A stretch of 64,000 nucleotides of DNA from Georgenia yuyongxinii (GTDB lineage Bacteria; Actinomycetota; Actinomycetes; Actinomycetales; Actinomycetaceae): the NCBI RefSeq assembly GCF_006352065.1, contig NZ_CP040915.1, positions 2,976,001 to 3,040,000 on the forward strand. Direction: 5' to 3'. Positions 15,613 through 25,137 of this stretch are shown here, piece after piece (the first letter of the stretch is position 1; every line of letters starts with the position of its first letter). Under the pieces are notes generated by a model, which was not told where the DNA came from, did not search any database, and worked only from the letters and a program-made list of their open reading frames with translations. A program made the position numbers and the translations under genes.

Positions 15613-16959
15613 ATGAGCCTGCTTGAAGACCCGTGGCCCGCACCCACCGCCGACGGCCCGCTGGACGTGACCGTGGACGTGCCGGGATCGAAATCGCTGA
15701 CCAACCGGTACCTGCTGCTCGCCGCCCTCGCCCAGGCGCCCACCGAGCTGGTCCGGCCGTTGCACTCGCGTGACTCGGCGCTGATGGTCGCGGCGCTGGA
15801 GGCACTCGGTGTGCGGGTCACGCCGTCCGGCGCCGACGGCGCGGACCTGACCATCGAGCCGGGCCAACTGCACGGGCCCGCCACGGTGGACTGCGGCCTG
15901 GCCGGCACGGTCATGCGGTTCGTGCCGGCGCTGGCGGTGCTGGCCGACGGCGAGGTCCGGCTCGACGGCGACGAGCGCGCCCGCGAGCGCCCCATGGCGC
16001 CCGTGGTCCAGGGCCTGCGCGACCTGGGGGCCCGTATCGACGCCGCCGAGGACGCCGCCGGGCGGGCGGTGCTGCCGCTGACCGTCCACGGCACCGGTGC
16101 GCTGGCCGGCGGGGAGGTCGAGGTGGACGCCTCGGGCTCGAGCCAGTTCGTCTCCGCGTTGCTGCTCGCCGCTCCCGCCTACGGCGCGGGCGTGGATCTG
16201 CGGCACACCGGCACCACCCTGCCCTCCGTGCCCCACATCGACATGACGGTGGCCGTGCTCCGCGAGCGCGGGGTCACCGTCGAGGAGCTCACCGCCGACG
16301 GCGCCCCGGCCGGCGGCACCACCGGGGTGTCCCCCACCCGGTGGCGCGTGCATCCGGGGCCGGTGGCGGGCGGGCGCATCGTCGTCGAGCCGGACCTGTC
16401 CAACGCGGGCCCGTTCCTGGCCGCGGCGGTGGCGGCGGGCGGCACGGTGCGGGTGCCCCGGTGGCCGGCGGTCACCACCCAGGGCGGGGACGAGCTGCGC
16501 GACCTGCTCGCCCGCATGGGTGCCGCCGTCGTGCTCGACGGCGGCACCCTGCACGTGACGGGCCCGGCGGACGGGCGCATCCTCGGCCTGGACGCGGACC
16601 TGCACGACGTCGGCGAGCTCGCCCCGACGGTCGCGGCGCTGTGCGCGCTGGCGGAGACGCCGTCACGGCTGCGGGGCATCGCCCACCTGCGCGGGCACGA
16701 GACCGACCGGCTGGCGGCGATCGTCGCGGAGATCACCCGGCTGGGCGGTCGCGCCCGCGAGACCGCGGACGGGGTCGAGATCGAGCCGGCGCCGCTGCAC
16801 GGCGCCGTGGTGGAGAGCTACCACGACCACCGCATGGCCACGTTCGGCGCGATCATCGGGCTGCGGGTGCCCGGAGTACGGGTGGTGGACGTGGCCACCA
16901 CCGCCAAGACCGTGCCGGACTTCCCGGGCATGTGGCAGACGATGCTGGCCGGGCGATGA
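15613..16959 (+). CDS. aroA: 3-phosphoshikimate 1-carboxyvinyltransferase (EPSP synthase)
   Basis: A 448-residue enzyme that joins shikimate 3-phosphate and phosphoenolpyruvate in aromatic amino acid synthesis. Seen are PGSKSLTNRYLLLAAL with the substrate lysine near residue 25, LAGTVMRF, the arginine pair in RARERPM, SSQFVSALLLAAP, PDLSNAGPFLAAA and the C-terminal YHDHRMATFGAIIGLRVPG. The normal GNAGTAMR is here CGLAGTVMR, a common actinobacterial variant. ATG 15613 is preferred over the upstream frame start at 15562 because the leaderless hexamer fits. Neighbours sigR, rsgA and hisN match mycobacterial order. Confidence 0.95.
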   Translation: MSLLEDPWPAPTADGPLDVTVDVPGSKSLTNRYLLLAALAQAPTELVRPLHSRDSALMVAALEALGVRVTPSGADGADLTIEPGQLHGPATVDCGLAGTVMRFVPALAVLADGEVRLDGDERARERPMAPVVQGLRDLGARIDAAEDAAGRAVLPLTVHGTGALAGGEVEVDASGSSQFVSALLLAAPAYGAGVDLRHTGTTLPSVPHIDMTVAVLRERGVTVEELTADGAPAGGTTGVSPTRWRVHPGPVAGGRIVVEPDLSNAGPFLAAAVAAGGTVRVPRWPAVTTQGGDELRDLLARMGAAVVLDGGTLHVTGPADGRILGLDADLHDVGELAPTVAALCALAETPSRLRGIAHLRGHETDRLAAIVAEITRLGGRARETADGVEIEPAPLHGAVVESYHDHRMATFGAIIGLRVPGVRVVDVATTAKTVPDFPGMWQTMLAGR

Positions 16960-16979
16960 CCCCACCCACCAACCCCGCC

Positions 16980-17035
16980 GAGATGTCATCTGCTCCGCGA
17001 CATATCATGACATCTCGCGGAGCAGATGACCTCTC
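16980..17035. repeat. Inverted version of the 19-bp repeat forming a 21-bp hairpin, locus 2
   Basis: The left arm 16980-17000 starts GAGATGTCATCTGCTCCGCG and the right arm 17015-17035 is its reverse complement with one mismatch; the loop is 14 bases. Both arms are units of the dispersed 19-bp family in opposite orientation. It sits 20 bases after aroA and ends 12 bases before the first rsgA ATG, so it may act as terminator or attenuator. Confidence 0.85.
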
Positions 17036-17047
17036 GCGCGCACGAGG

Positions 17048-18091
17048 ATGGGCCCGCTGATGGCCCGGGACACCGGCACCGACGACGACCGGGTGCGCGT
17101 GCGGCCCAACCCCCGCGGCACCCGCCCCCGGACGAAGAATCGCCCCGACCACGCCGACGCCGTCAGCGCGCTCGTGCTGGCCGTGGACCGCGGCCGCTAC
17201 CAGCTGCTCACCGACGACGGCACCAAGGTGGTGGGCATGAAGGCCCGCGAGCTGGGCCGCGGAGCGCGTACCGCCGTCGTGGTCGGGGACCGGGTGGGCG
17301 TGGTCGGCGACGTCTCGGGCCGCAAGGACAGCCTCGCCCGGATCGTGCGCGTGGAGGAGCGCACCGCCGTGCTGCGCCGCTCCGCCGAGGACGGCGACGC
17401 GCCGGGCGTCGAGCGCGTCATCGTCGCCAACGCCGACCAGCTGCTCATCGTCACCGCGCTGGCCGACCCCGAGCCCCGGCCCCGGATGGTCGACCGGTGC
17501 CTGGTCGCCGCCTACGACGCCGGCATGGAGCCGGTCCTGTGCCTGACCAAGGCCGACCTGGCAGACCCGGCCGAGTTTCTCGCCCAGTACGCGGCGCTCA
17601 AGGTCCCGGCGCTGGTCACCTCCATCGCGGGCGACGAGATCCACGGCCTCGACGCCGTCCGGGAGCGGCTCGCGGGCCGGGTCTCGGTGCTCATCGGGCA
17701 CTCCGGAGTGGGCAAGTCCACCCTCGTCAACGCCCTGATACCCGACGCCGCGCGGGCCACCGGGGTCGTCAACGTGGTCACCGGCCGCGGCCGGCACACC
17801 TCCTCCTCCGCGGTGGCGCTGGAGCTGCCCGGCGGCGGCTGGGCCATCGACACCCCCGGGGTGCGTTCCTTCGGCCTCAGCCACGTCGACGCGGACGGCC
17901 TGCTCCGGGCGTTCGCTGACCTGTCAGCCGTGGCCGCCGACTGCCCGCGCGGCTGCACGCACGCGGCCGAGGCCCCCGACTGCGCCCTGGACGAGTGGGT
18001 GACCTCCGGTGCGGCGGGCCCGGCCGGCGAGGCGCGGCTGGCCTCCTACCGCCGGCTGCTCGCCGCGAAGACCGAGGCCGCGGACGCCTGA
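17048..18091 (+). CDS. rsgA: Ribosome small-subunit-dependent GTPase RsgA
   Basis: A 347-residue circularly permuted GTPase that matures the 30S subunit. After an OB-fold N-terminal domain come NADQLLIVTAL, the G4 motif TKADLADP, the P-loop GHSGVGKST near residue 217 and DTPGVRSFGL (G3), in the permuted order. The C-terminal zinc knuckle is CPRGCTHAAEAPDC. ATG 17048 follows GAGG with no spacer; ATG 17060, 12 nt after GAGG, is an equal alternative and removes four residues. It is coupled to the next gene, one base apart. Confidence 0.93.
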   Translation: MGPLMARDTGTDDDRVRVRPNPRGTRPRTKNRPDHADAVSALVLAVDRGRYQLLTDDGTKVVGMKARELGRGARTAVVVGDRVGVVGDVSGRKDSLARIVRVEERTAVLRRSAEDGDAPGVERVIVANADQLLIVTALADPEPRPRMVDRCLVAAYDAGMEPVLCLTKADLADPAEFLAQYAALKVPALVTSIAGDEIHGLDAVRERLAGRVSVLIGHSGVGKSTLVNALIPDAARATGVVNVVTGRGRHTSSSAVALELPGGGWAIDTPGVRSFGLSHVDADGLLRAFADLSAVAADCPRGCTHAAEAPDCALDEWVTSGAAGPAGEARLASYRRLLAAKTEAADA

Positions 18092-18092
18092 G

Positions 18093-19250
18093 GTGCGCGC
18101 GCTCGTCACGTTCGCCGGTGGCACGGGCCACTACGGCCCGCTTGCGCCCATCGCCCGGGCCCTGTCCGACGCCGGGCACGAGGTGCGCGTGGCGTGTCAG
18201 GCGTCGGCCGCACCCGTGGTCGCCGCCGACGGGTTCGACGTCGTCGCCACGAGCGCCGAGACCGCCCGGCCGGTGCGGCTGACCGAGCTGTTGCCGCTGG
18301 ACCCGGACCGGGAGGACCGCGCCCTGCGGGAGGCCTACGCCGGCAGCGTCGCCCGATCACGGGCCCGCGAGCTGCTCGCCCTGGGCCAGACCTGGCGACC
18401 GGACGTGGTGGTGTGCGACGAGGTCGACTTCGGCGCCATGGTGGCCGCGGAGCGGCTGGGCGTCCCGCACGCCACCGTGCTCGTGATGGCCGCCGGCTCA
18501 TTCGTTCGTGAGGAGGTGATCGGTGAGCCGCTGCGCCGGCTGCGCGCCGAGCACGGCCTGCGCGACGAGCCGGGTCTCGCGATGCCCGCCCGGCACCTCG
18601 TGCTGTGCCCGTTCCCGCCGTCCTTCCGTGACCCCGCGTTCCCGCTGCCGGCGACGGCGCGGCTGCTGCGGCCGGCGGGTGTGGGGGTCGGTGGGCACGG
18701 CGTGGCCGACGGCGTACCCTCCTCCACCGGCGACGCGGCGCACCCGCTCGTCTACTTCTCCCTCGGCACCGTCTTCAACCTCGAGTCCGGTGACCTGTTC
18801 GCCCGGGTCGTCACCGGACTGCGTGACCTGCCGGCCGACGTGCTCGTGAGCCTGGGCGCGGACCTGGAAGCCGCCGTCGTCGGTCCGCAGCCGGACCACG
18901 TGCGGGTCGAGACGTACGTCGACCAGGCCGCGGTGGTTGCCCGGGCCGCCGTCGTGGTCACCCACGGCGGTTCGGGGACCGTGTCCGCGGCACTGGCGGC
19001 CGGGGTCCCGCTGGTGGTGCTGCCCATGGGCGCCGACCAGCCGCACAACGCTGCCCGGTGCACCGACCTGGGCGTCGGGCTGGTGCTCGACCCGGTGACG
19101 GTCCCCCCGGCCCAGGTGCGTGACGCCGTCGGGGCCATGCTGACGGATCCCGGGTACCGCCGTCGGGCACAGGGGGTCGCGGCGGAGGCGGCCACCCTCC
19201 CCGCCCCGGCCGTCGCCGTTGGTTGGCTGGAGGACCTCGCCATCCGGTGA
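18093..19250 (+). CDS. GT1-family (UGT/MGT-like) glycosyltransferase
   Basis: A 385-residue GT-B protein. GTG 18093 is chosen because it gives the family start MRALVTFAGGTGHYGPLAPI and follows the rsgA stop by one base. The C-terminal nucleotide-sugar site is VETYVDQAAVVARAAVVVTH plus HGGSGTVSAALAAGVPLVVL and PMGADQPHNA, as in macrolide and plant-type UGTs. YFSLGTVFNLESGDLF matches the interdomain loop. Acceptor is unknown; possible targets are natural products, glycolipids or xenobiotics. Nearby genes are housekeeping and give no hint. Confidence 0.9.
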   Translation: MRALVTFAGGTGHYGPLAPIARALSDAGHEVRVACQASAAPVVAADGFDVVATSAETARPVRLTELLPLDPDREDRALREAYAGSVARSRARELLALGQTWRPDVVVCDEVDFGAMVAAERLGVPHATVLVMAAGSFVREEVIGEPLRRLRAEHGLRDEPGLAMPARHLVLCPFPPSFRDPAFPLPATARLLRPAGVGVGGHGVADGVPSSTGDAAHPLVYFSLGTVFNLESGDLFARVVTGLRDLPADVLVSLGADLEAAVVGPQPDHVRVETYVDQAAVVARAAVVVTHGGSGTVSAALAAGVPLVVLPMGADQPHNAARCTDLGVGLVLDPVTVPPAQVRDAVGAMLTDPGYRRRAQGVAAEAATLPAPAVAVGWLEDLAIR

Positions 19251-19286
19251 CGGTGAGCCGCTCGCGGCCCCGCCCACCTGGGGCGA

Positions 19287-19292
19287 TACGGT
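19287..19292 (+). promoter_or_regulatory. -10-like TACGGT of hisN, probable leaderless start
   Basis: TACGGT lies 7 nt before ATG 19300, with no Shine-Dalgarno in between. Confidence 0.45.
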
Positions 19293-19299
19293 GCGCTCC

Positions 19300-20106
19300 A
19301 TGAGCATGCCCGGCGCGAGCCGCTTCACCGACGACCTGCGCCTGGCGCACGTCATCGCCGACCAGGTCGACGGTCAGACCATGGCCCGCTTCGGCGCCCT
19401 GGACCTTCGGGTGGAGACCAAGCCCGATCTGACGCCCGTCTCCGACGCCGACCGCAGCGCCGAGGAGATCGTGCGTGCCCAGCTCGCGCGCACCCGGCCG
19501 CGGGACTCCGTGCTCGGCGAGGAGTTCGGCGTCACCGGCCACTCCCCCCGCCAGTGGGTGATCGACCCCATCGACGGCACCAAGAACTTCGTGCGCGGCG
19601 TGCCCGTGTGGGCCACGCTCATCGGGCTGGTCGAGGACGGCGAGGTGGTCGTGGGCATCGTCTCCGCGCCGGCGCTGAACCGCCGGTGGTGGGCCGCCCG
19701 CGACTCCGGCGCGTGGACGGGACGGTCCCTGTCCTCCGCGCGGCAGCTCCACGTGTCCAAGGTTGCCGAGCTCACCGACGCCTCCCTGAGCTACTCCAGC
19801 CTGGACGGCTGGGCGGACCGCGGGAGCCTGCGCGCCTTCCTCGGCCTGGCCCAGCAGGTGTGGCGCACCCGCGCGTACGGGGACTTCTGGTCCTACATGC
19901 TGGCCGCCGAGGGCGCCGTGGACATCGCGTGCGAGCCGGACCTCGAGCTGTACGACATGGCCGCGCTGGTGCCCATCGTCACCGAGGCCGGCGGGCGGTT
20001 CACCAGCCTCGACGGCGCCGACGGGCCCTGGGGCGGCAACGCCGTCGTCACCAACGGGCTGCTGCACGACGCCGTGCTGGCGCAGCTGGCGTCGCAGGAG
20101 GACTGA
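19300..20106 (+). CDS. hisN: Inositol-monophosphatase-fold histidinol-phosphatase
   Basis: A 268-residue magnesium-dependent phosphatase. The metal sites are GEEFG near residue 69 and DPIDGTKNFVRGVPVW near residue 88; the C-terminal site is EPDLELYDMAALVPIVTEAG. The actinobacterial HisN subgroup removes phosphate from L-histidinol phosphate; FVRGVPVWATLIGL matches that subgroup better than inositol phosphatases. ATG 19300 has a leaderless signal; an earlier frame start at 19219 would overlap the previous gene. Substrate choice is by subgroup resemblance. Confidence 0.85.
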   Translation: MSMPGASRFTDDLRLAHVIADQVDGQTMARFGALDLRVETKPDLTPVSDADRSAEEIVRAQLARTRPRDSVLGEEFGVTGHSPRQWVIDPIDGTKNFVRGVPVWATLIGLVEDGEVVVGIVSAPALNRRWWAARDSGAWTGRSLSSARQLHVSKVAELTDASLSYSSLDGWADRGSLRAFLGLAQQVWRTRAYGDFWSYMLAAEGAVDIACEPDLELYDMAALVPIVTEAGGRFTSLDGADGPWGGNAVVTNGLLHDAVLAQLASQED

Positions 20107-20217
20107 ACGCCCCGGACGATGGGGCACGTAGCACCGGTACGCCTGCTCGATGACGCTGTGGGAGACGGCACCGCACAGCCCACCGTGTCCCTCCCGGGCG
20201 ATGTCAGTGCCCGGGGC

Positions 20218-20223
20218 TAGCGT
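20218..20223 (+). promoter_or_regulatory. -10-like TAGCGT of sbcD, probable leaderless start
   Basis: TAGCGT lies 7 nt before ATG 20231; the same hexamer and spacing precede the TetR gene at 61820. Confidence 0.45.
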
Positions 20224-20230
20224 CGCGGCC

Positions 20231-21442
20231 ATGAGGATCCTGCACACCTCCGACTGGCACCTGGGCCGCACCCTGCACGGGGTGGACCTGCACGGTGCCC
20301 ACGAGGTGTTCCTCGACCACCTGGTCGAGCTGGTCCGCGCCGAGGCGGTCGACGCCGTCGTCGTGGCCGGGGACGTCTACGACCGGGCGGTCCCCCCGGT
20401 GGCCTCCGTCGAGCTCCTCTCCGACGCGCTCGCCCGGCTCAGCGAGCTCACTCGGGTGGTGGTCACCCCCGGCAACCACGACTCCGCCACGAGGCTCGGG
20501 TTCGGTGCCGGCCTGTTCCGGGACCGTCTCCTGGTGCGCGCGCGGGTGGCGGACGTCGGCACGCCGGTTCTGCTGCCCGACGCCGACGGCGGCCCCGGGG
20601 CGCTCGTGTACGCCCTGCCCTACCTGGACCCGGACATGGTCCGCGACACCCTCACCGGCCCGGAGACCGGCGACGACGGCGCCCCGCTGCGCCCGGCCCG
20701 CTCGCACGAGGCGGTCACCGCCGCGGCGCTGCGGCGGGTGCAGGCAGACCTGGCCGGCCGCCGCGCCGCAGAAGGCCCACGGGTGCCCGCCGTCCTGGCC
20801 GCCCACGCCTTCGTCACCGGCGGCGCCGCGAGCGAGTCCGAGCGGGACATCCGGGTGGGCGGGGTCGACTCCGTCCCGTCCGGGGTGTTCGGCCCCGCCG
20901 CGGCGCTGGACTACGTCGCGCTGGGCCATCTGCACGGGCCCCAGCGGGTGGGACGCGAGGGCGTGGACCCGGTCATCCGCTATGCCGGCTCCCCGCTCGC
21001 CTTCTCCTTCTCCGAGGCGTACCACCACAAGTCCACCGCGCTGATCGACCTGGGTGCCGACGGCGTGCGCGACGTCGAGCTCGTGCCCACGCCGGTGCCG
21101 CGCCCGCTGGGCGACGTCGACGGCACACTCGCGGAGCTGCTCGGCCGCGGCTTCGACGACCGCGCCGGAAACTGGCTGCGGGTCACGGTGACCGACGATG
21201 TACGCCCGGCGCAGCTGTGGGAGCAGGTGGCTCGCCGGTTCCCGCACGCGCTGGTGGTCCAGCACATCCCCGCGCGGGTGCGCGAGCGTGCCGCCGCGTC
21301 GGCCGTGACCGCGGCCCAGGACCCGTTGGAGGTGGCGGCGCAGTTCCTGGAGGCCGCCGGCGGGCGGCCGGCCGACGCCGCCGAGCTCGCCGTGCTGCGC
21401 GAGGCCTACGAGTCCGTCCTCTCCGAGGCAAGGAGCGCCTGA
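20231..21442 (+). CDS. sbcD: SbcCD nuclease subunit D (Mre11-type)
   Basis: A 403-residue metallophosphoesterase. Metal-binding motifs are HTSDWHLGRTLHG at the very start, AGDVYDRAVPP, TPGNHDSATRLGFGA and GHLHGPQRVG; a capping domain follows YAGSPLAFSFSEAYHHKS. With SbcC it forms an ATP-dependent nuclease that cuts hairpins and DNA ends. Its stop shares the A of the sbcC start (TGATG). Length and order of motifs are standard. Confidence 0.95.
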   Translation: MRILHTSDWHLGRTLHGVDLHGAHEVFLDHLVELVRAEAVDAVVVAGDVYDRAVPPVASVELLSDALARLSELTRVVVTPGNHDSATRLGFGAGLFRDRLLVRARVADVGTPVLLPDADGGPGALVYALPYLDPDMVRDTLTGPETGDDGAPLRPARSHEAVTAAALRRVQADLAGRRAAEGPRVPAVLAAHAFVTGGAASESERDIRVGGVDSVPSGVFGPAAALDYVALGHLHGPQRVGREGVDPVIRYAGSPLAFSFSEAYHHKSTALIDLGADGVRDVELVPTPVPRPLGDVDGTLAELLGRGFDDRAGNWLRVTVTDDVRPAQLWEQVARRFPHALVVQHIPARVRERAAASAVTAAQDPLEVAAQFLEAAGGRPADAAELAVLREAYESVLSEARSA

Positions 21443-24400
21443 TGCGGGTCCACCGGCTCACCCTGCAGGCCATCGGCCCCTTCCCCGACGAGCACACCAT
21501 CGACTTCGACACCCTCGCCGCCGGCGGGCTGTTCCTGCTCGAGGGCCCGACGGGGTCGGGCAAGTCCACGATCATCGACGCCGTCGTCTTCGCCCTCTAC
21601 GGCACGGTCGCCGGCGCCGAGTCCTCCGAGGACCGCCTGCACTCGGACCACGCGGACCGGGAGGTCGAGCCGTTCGTCGAGCTGACGTTCTCCACCGCGG
21701 CGGGCATCTACAAGGTGCGCCGCACGCCGAAGTACCTGCGCCCGAAGAAGCGCGGTGACGGCTTCACCCGGCAGAACCCGACCGCGACGCTCTGGCGCCT
21801 GGCGACGGTCGACGACGAGCACGGCGAGCCGGTGTCGGCCCACGTGCAGGAGGCGTCCACCGAGGTGCGCCGGATCGTGGTCCTGGACCGCGCACAGTTC
21901 ACCCAGACCGTCGTGCTGCCGCAGGGCCAGTTCGCCTCGTTCCTGCGTGCCCGGCCCGAGGACCGCCGCCAGGTCCTCCAGGACGTCTTCGGCACCGAGA
22001 TCTACCAGCAGGTCCAGGACCGACTGGCGGCCATGGCACGGGAGGCACGCCGGGACGTCGACCAGCTCGCCACCCTCGTCGGCGGCCAGGCGGAGGCCTT
22101 CATCACCGCCGCGGGACTACCGGAGGACGACGACGCCGCGGCCCGCTCGGGCGACGACGCGGTCACCGACGCCGCCCCACAGGTCCGTCAGGATGCCGGC
22201 GCACGGCCGGAGGTCACCGCGCAGGAGATCCGCGACGCCGCCGCCGCGCTCGACGAGGCGGCCCTGGGCGATCGCACCGACGCCGTCTGCGTCGCCCTCG
22301 GCACTCTCGCGGCCGCGGCCGACGACGCCGAGAAGGGCGCATCGGCGATCGAGCGCGTCGCACGCGGTCACCTCGAGACCCAGGAGGCGTTGGACCGGCA
22401 CCTCGCTCGACGGGCCGTGCTTCTCAGCCGGCAAGCCTCCCTGGCCGCGGAGGAAGCACAGGTGGCCATTGATGCGGAGCGCCTCGGCCAGGCCCGCCGC
22501 GCCGCCGTCGCCCTGCCCAGCCTCCGTGCCCGCGAGGAAGCCGCACAAGCAGCCGGACGCACGACCGCCAGGTGGCAGCAGCTGGTGGCGGAGGCGAAAT
22601 CCGGGCCCCACGCAGACTTGCTTGCCCTCAGCTCGTCTGGCACCGACGTCGACGCCCTCGACGCCGCGGTCGACGCGGCGTCCGCCGAGCAGGGCTCGCT
22701 CACCGACCTGGTCGCTCTCGAGGCCGCCCTGGACCGCCGTGGCGAGGCCTTGGCAGCCACCGAGCGCAGCATCTCCACCGACCGTGAAGGCCTCGAGGAG
22801 CTCGACGAGCTCCTCGCCGTCCGGCCTGCCGCCCGGACGTCGCTCGCGGGCCGCCTCGAGACGGCCCGCACCGCGGCGGCCCCGCTGGCGGACGCGCGCA
22901 CCCGCGCCCATCTCGCCGCCACCGCGGCCGAGGCTGCCGCCGCCGCCGCGGCACTCGAGAGCGAGGTACAGACCGCCCGCGGCGTTGTTGGAGCGGCAGG
23001 CTCCCGCGCCAGCGAGGCGCTCGACGCTGAGCACGCGGTGCGCCGCCGTTGGGTCGACGGGATGGCGGGGACCCTGGCGGCCGGCCTCGTCGGCGGGCAG
23101 CCGTGCACCGTGTGCGGGTCGACTGCGCACCCGGCGCCGGCCGCTCCCGCCCCGGACGGCGCCTCGGCGGACGACGTCGAGGCCGCGCGCCAGGCGCGCG
23201 AACAGGCGGACAAGGACCTGGTCGCGGCCGTCACCGTCCACACCCGGCTCACCGAGCAGCTGCAAGCCCGCCGCGACGCGGCCGGTGGCCTGGACGTCCA
23301 GCAAGCCACCGTGCAGAAGGGCCAGGCGGACCAGGCCGTCGCCGAGGCCGCCGCGGGCGCGGAGCTCGCGAGCAGTCTCGAGGAGGCGCTGGGCCGCTTC
23401 GATGCCGAGACCGCCGCACTGACGGCGGAGGTCAACGAGACGCGTGGCAGCCTCGCCCAGCGCCAGACGCTGGCCACGGGCGTACGGGCCCGGCTCGAGG
23501 AGGACACCCGCCGGTGCACCCAGGCGCGTGGCACCGAGGGGTCCGTGGCCGCCCGAGCCGCGGTCCTGACGGCCCGGGCCGCCTGCGGGCACGCGCTGCG
23601 GGCGGCACGCCAGCAGGTCCTGACGGCGGAGCGGGCCCTCACCGAGGCCGCCGGCCGGGTCGCGGACGCACTTGCCGAAGCCGGTTTCGCCGACGAGGCC
23701 GCAGCGGTGGCCGCGGCGCTGCCTCCGGCGGAGATCACCCGCCTCGAGACGGTGGTGCTCGAGCACCGCACGGCGCTGGCGCAGGTGGCGGAGGGACTGG
23801 CCGAAGCCGAGATCGCCGCGCTCACCGGCACCGAGGTCGCGGACGTGGCCGGCGCGCACGCGGTGTTCGCCGCGGCCCACGCGGCCTGCACGCAGGCCAC
23901 CCGGCACGCGGAACGGGCCCGCGCGCACGCCGACCACGCCTACCGCGGTCGGGAGCGGCTGCTCACGGCGATGGCCGGGCACGCCGCCCGGGCCCGGGCG
24001 GTCGGTCCCCTCCTGCGGACCGCGAACCTGGCCAACGCCCAGGACGGCACGGAGACCGCCACCACGCTGGCGACCTACGTGCTGCTGCGCCGCTTCGAGG
24101 ACGTCGTCGCCGCCGCGAACGACCGCCTCACCACCATGTCCGACGGGCGTTACAGCCTGGAGCGGATCGACGAGCGCGAGGGTGGCCAGCGCTCCCGCAA
24201 GGCCGGCCTGGGTCTGCAGGTCCGCGACCATCTCACCGAGGCCCCGCGTGACCCCCACACTCTCTCCGGCGGGGAGACCTTCTATGTCTCCCTGTGCCTC
24301 GCGCTGGGGCTGGCGGACGTCGTGCGTGCGGAGGCGGGCGGCGTCGAGCTCGGCACGTTGTTCGTCGACGAGGGGTTCGGCTCCCTGGACCCGGGCACGC

Positions 24401-24555
24401 TCGACGCGGTCATGACCGAGCTGGGCCGGCTCCGCGAGGGCGGCCGGGCGGTCGGCATCGTCTCCCACGTCGCCGAGCTGAAGGACCGCATCGCCGAGCG
24501 GATCGAGGTGCGCCGGCTGCCCTCTGGGGCCTCGACGCTCACGGTGCGAGCCTGA
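21442..24555 (+). CDS. sbcC: SbcCD nuclease subunit C (Rad50-type SMC ATPase)
   Basis: A 1037-residue SMC-like ATPase. The Walker A is EGPTGSGKSTIIDAVVFALYG near residue 35 (quoted in part GPTGSGKST); long Ala/Glu/Arg-rich coiled coils flank the zinc hook GGQPCTVCGSTAHPAP near residue 555; the C-terminal lobe has the signature LSGGETFYVSLCLALGLAD and Walker B LFVDEGFGSLDPG. ATG 21442 has AGGAG at 21431-21435 and overlaps the sbcD stop by one base. Coiled coils make the opposite strand appear open for over 800 codons, but that is not a gene. Confidence 0.95.
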   Translation: MRVHRLTLQAIGPFPDEHTIDFDTLAAGGLFLLEGPTGSGKSTIIDAVVFALYGTVAGAESSEDRLHSDHADREVEPFVELTFSTAAGIYKVRRTPKYLRPKKRGDGFTRQNPTATLWRLATVDDEHGEPVSAHVQEASTEVRRIVVLDRAQFTQTVVLPQGQFASFLRARPEDRRQVLQDVFGTEIYQQVQDRLAAMAREARRDVDQLATLVGGQAEAFITAAGLPEDDDAAARSGDDAVTDAAPQVRQDAGARPEVTAQEIRDAAAALDEAALGDRTDAVCVALGTLAAAADDAEKGASAIERVARGHLETQEALDRHLARRAVLLSRQASLAAEEAQVAIDAERLGQARRAAVALPSLRAREEAAQAAGRTTARWQQLVAEAKSGPHADLLALSSSGTDVDALDAAVDAASAEQGSLTDLVALEAALDRRGEALAATERSISTDREGLEELDELLAVRPAARTSLAGRLETARTAAAPLADARTRAHLAATAAEAAAAAAALESEVQTARGVVGAAGSRASEALDAEHAVRRRWVDGMAGTLAAGLVGGQPCTVCGSTAHPAPAAPAPDGASADDVEAARQAREQADKDLVAAVTVHTRLTEQLQARRDAAGGLDVQQATVQKGQADQAVAEAAAGAELASSLEEALGRFDAETAALTAEVNETRGSLAQRQTLATGVRARLEEDTRRCTQARGTEGSVAARAAVLTARAACGHALRAARQQVLTAERALTEAAGRVADALAEAGFADEAAAVAAALPPAEITRLETVVLEHRTALAQVAEGLAEAEIAALTGTEVADVAGAHAVFAAAHAACTQATRHAERARAHADHAYRGRERLLTAMAGHAARARAVGPLLRTANLANAQDGTETATTLATYVLLRRFEDVVAAANDRLTTMSDGRYSLERIDEREGGQRSRKAGLGLQVRDHLTEAPRDPHTLSGGETFYVSLCLALGLADVVRAEAGGVELGTLFVDEGFGSLDPGTLDAVMTELGRLREGGRAVGIVSHVAELKDRIAERIEVRRLPSGASTLTVRA

Positions 24556-24639
24556 CTTCACCCCGACCTGCGCGACCTGGCACACCGGCTCGACCGGCCC
24601 GCTCGCCCTGGCTCGCCGCGTGTCCAGGGCCCACGGGTC

Positions 24640-25116
24640 CTACTGCGCCGCGCCGCCCAGCTCGCGACGCAGCTCGGCCAGCTCGACCGCGTCGAACCAG
24701 AGCAGGTCCCGGTCGGCGGCACGGTCGAGTGCGGCGTCCTCGCCGGCGGCGGCCGCGGCGACGTCAGCGGTGGCGTCGGCCTCATCGACCAGGATCGCCA
24801 CGACGGCCGACCACGGCACCGGCGCGACCACCTCGACGGCAGTCTCCAGCTGGTCCTCGCCCAGCACCTCGGGTGGGGCCACGGACGCGTCCGGTACGTC
24901 GGCAGCCACGACCACCCGCCGCGGCACCGACCCGTCGGCGGCGAGCCGGGCGACGGACTCGTCGGCCGCCGCGAGGGTGGCGGACATCTCCAGCCCCTCC
25001 TCGTCCTCCTCGGGCAGGGCGCCACGCAGGGCGGGGGTGACGGCGTGCGCCCAGCGCGGGGCGAGCCCCGTCTCCTCGCGCAGGTCGGCGGCGGTCGCAG
25101 GCAGGTAGACGCGCAT
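24640..25116 (-). CDS. DUF6912-type protein, unknown function
   Basis: A 158-residue acidic protein starting MRVYLPATAADLREETGLAP, the usual opening of the actinobacterial DUF6912 family. Middle blocks are AADESVARLAADGSVPRRVV and APVPWSAVVAILVDEADA, and the end is WFDAVELAELRRELGG. No signal peptide, transmembrane helix or catalytic motif is seen. GGGGGAGA lies 8 nt before the ATG. It is convergent with sbcC and upstream of nothing on its own strand. Function unknown. Confidence 0.75.
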   Translation of the reverse strand: MRVYLPATAADLREETGLAPRWAHAVTPALRGALPEEDEEGLEMSATLAAADESVARLAADGSVPRRVVVAADVPDASVAPPEVLGEDQLETAVEVVAPVPWSAVVAILVDEADATADVAAAAAGEDAALDRAADRDLLWFDAVELAELRRELGGAAQ

Positions 25117-25137
25117 GGACGTAGTCTCCCCCGTCGT

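Noticed and set aside
22117-24585. An 822-codon minus-strand frame opposite sbcC
   Set aside because: Same cause. The Ala/Arg/Gly-rich translation has no family features and sbcC is complete on the plus strand.
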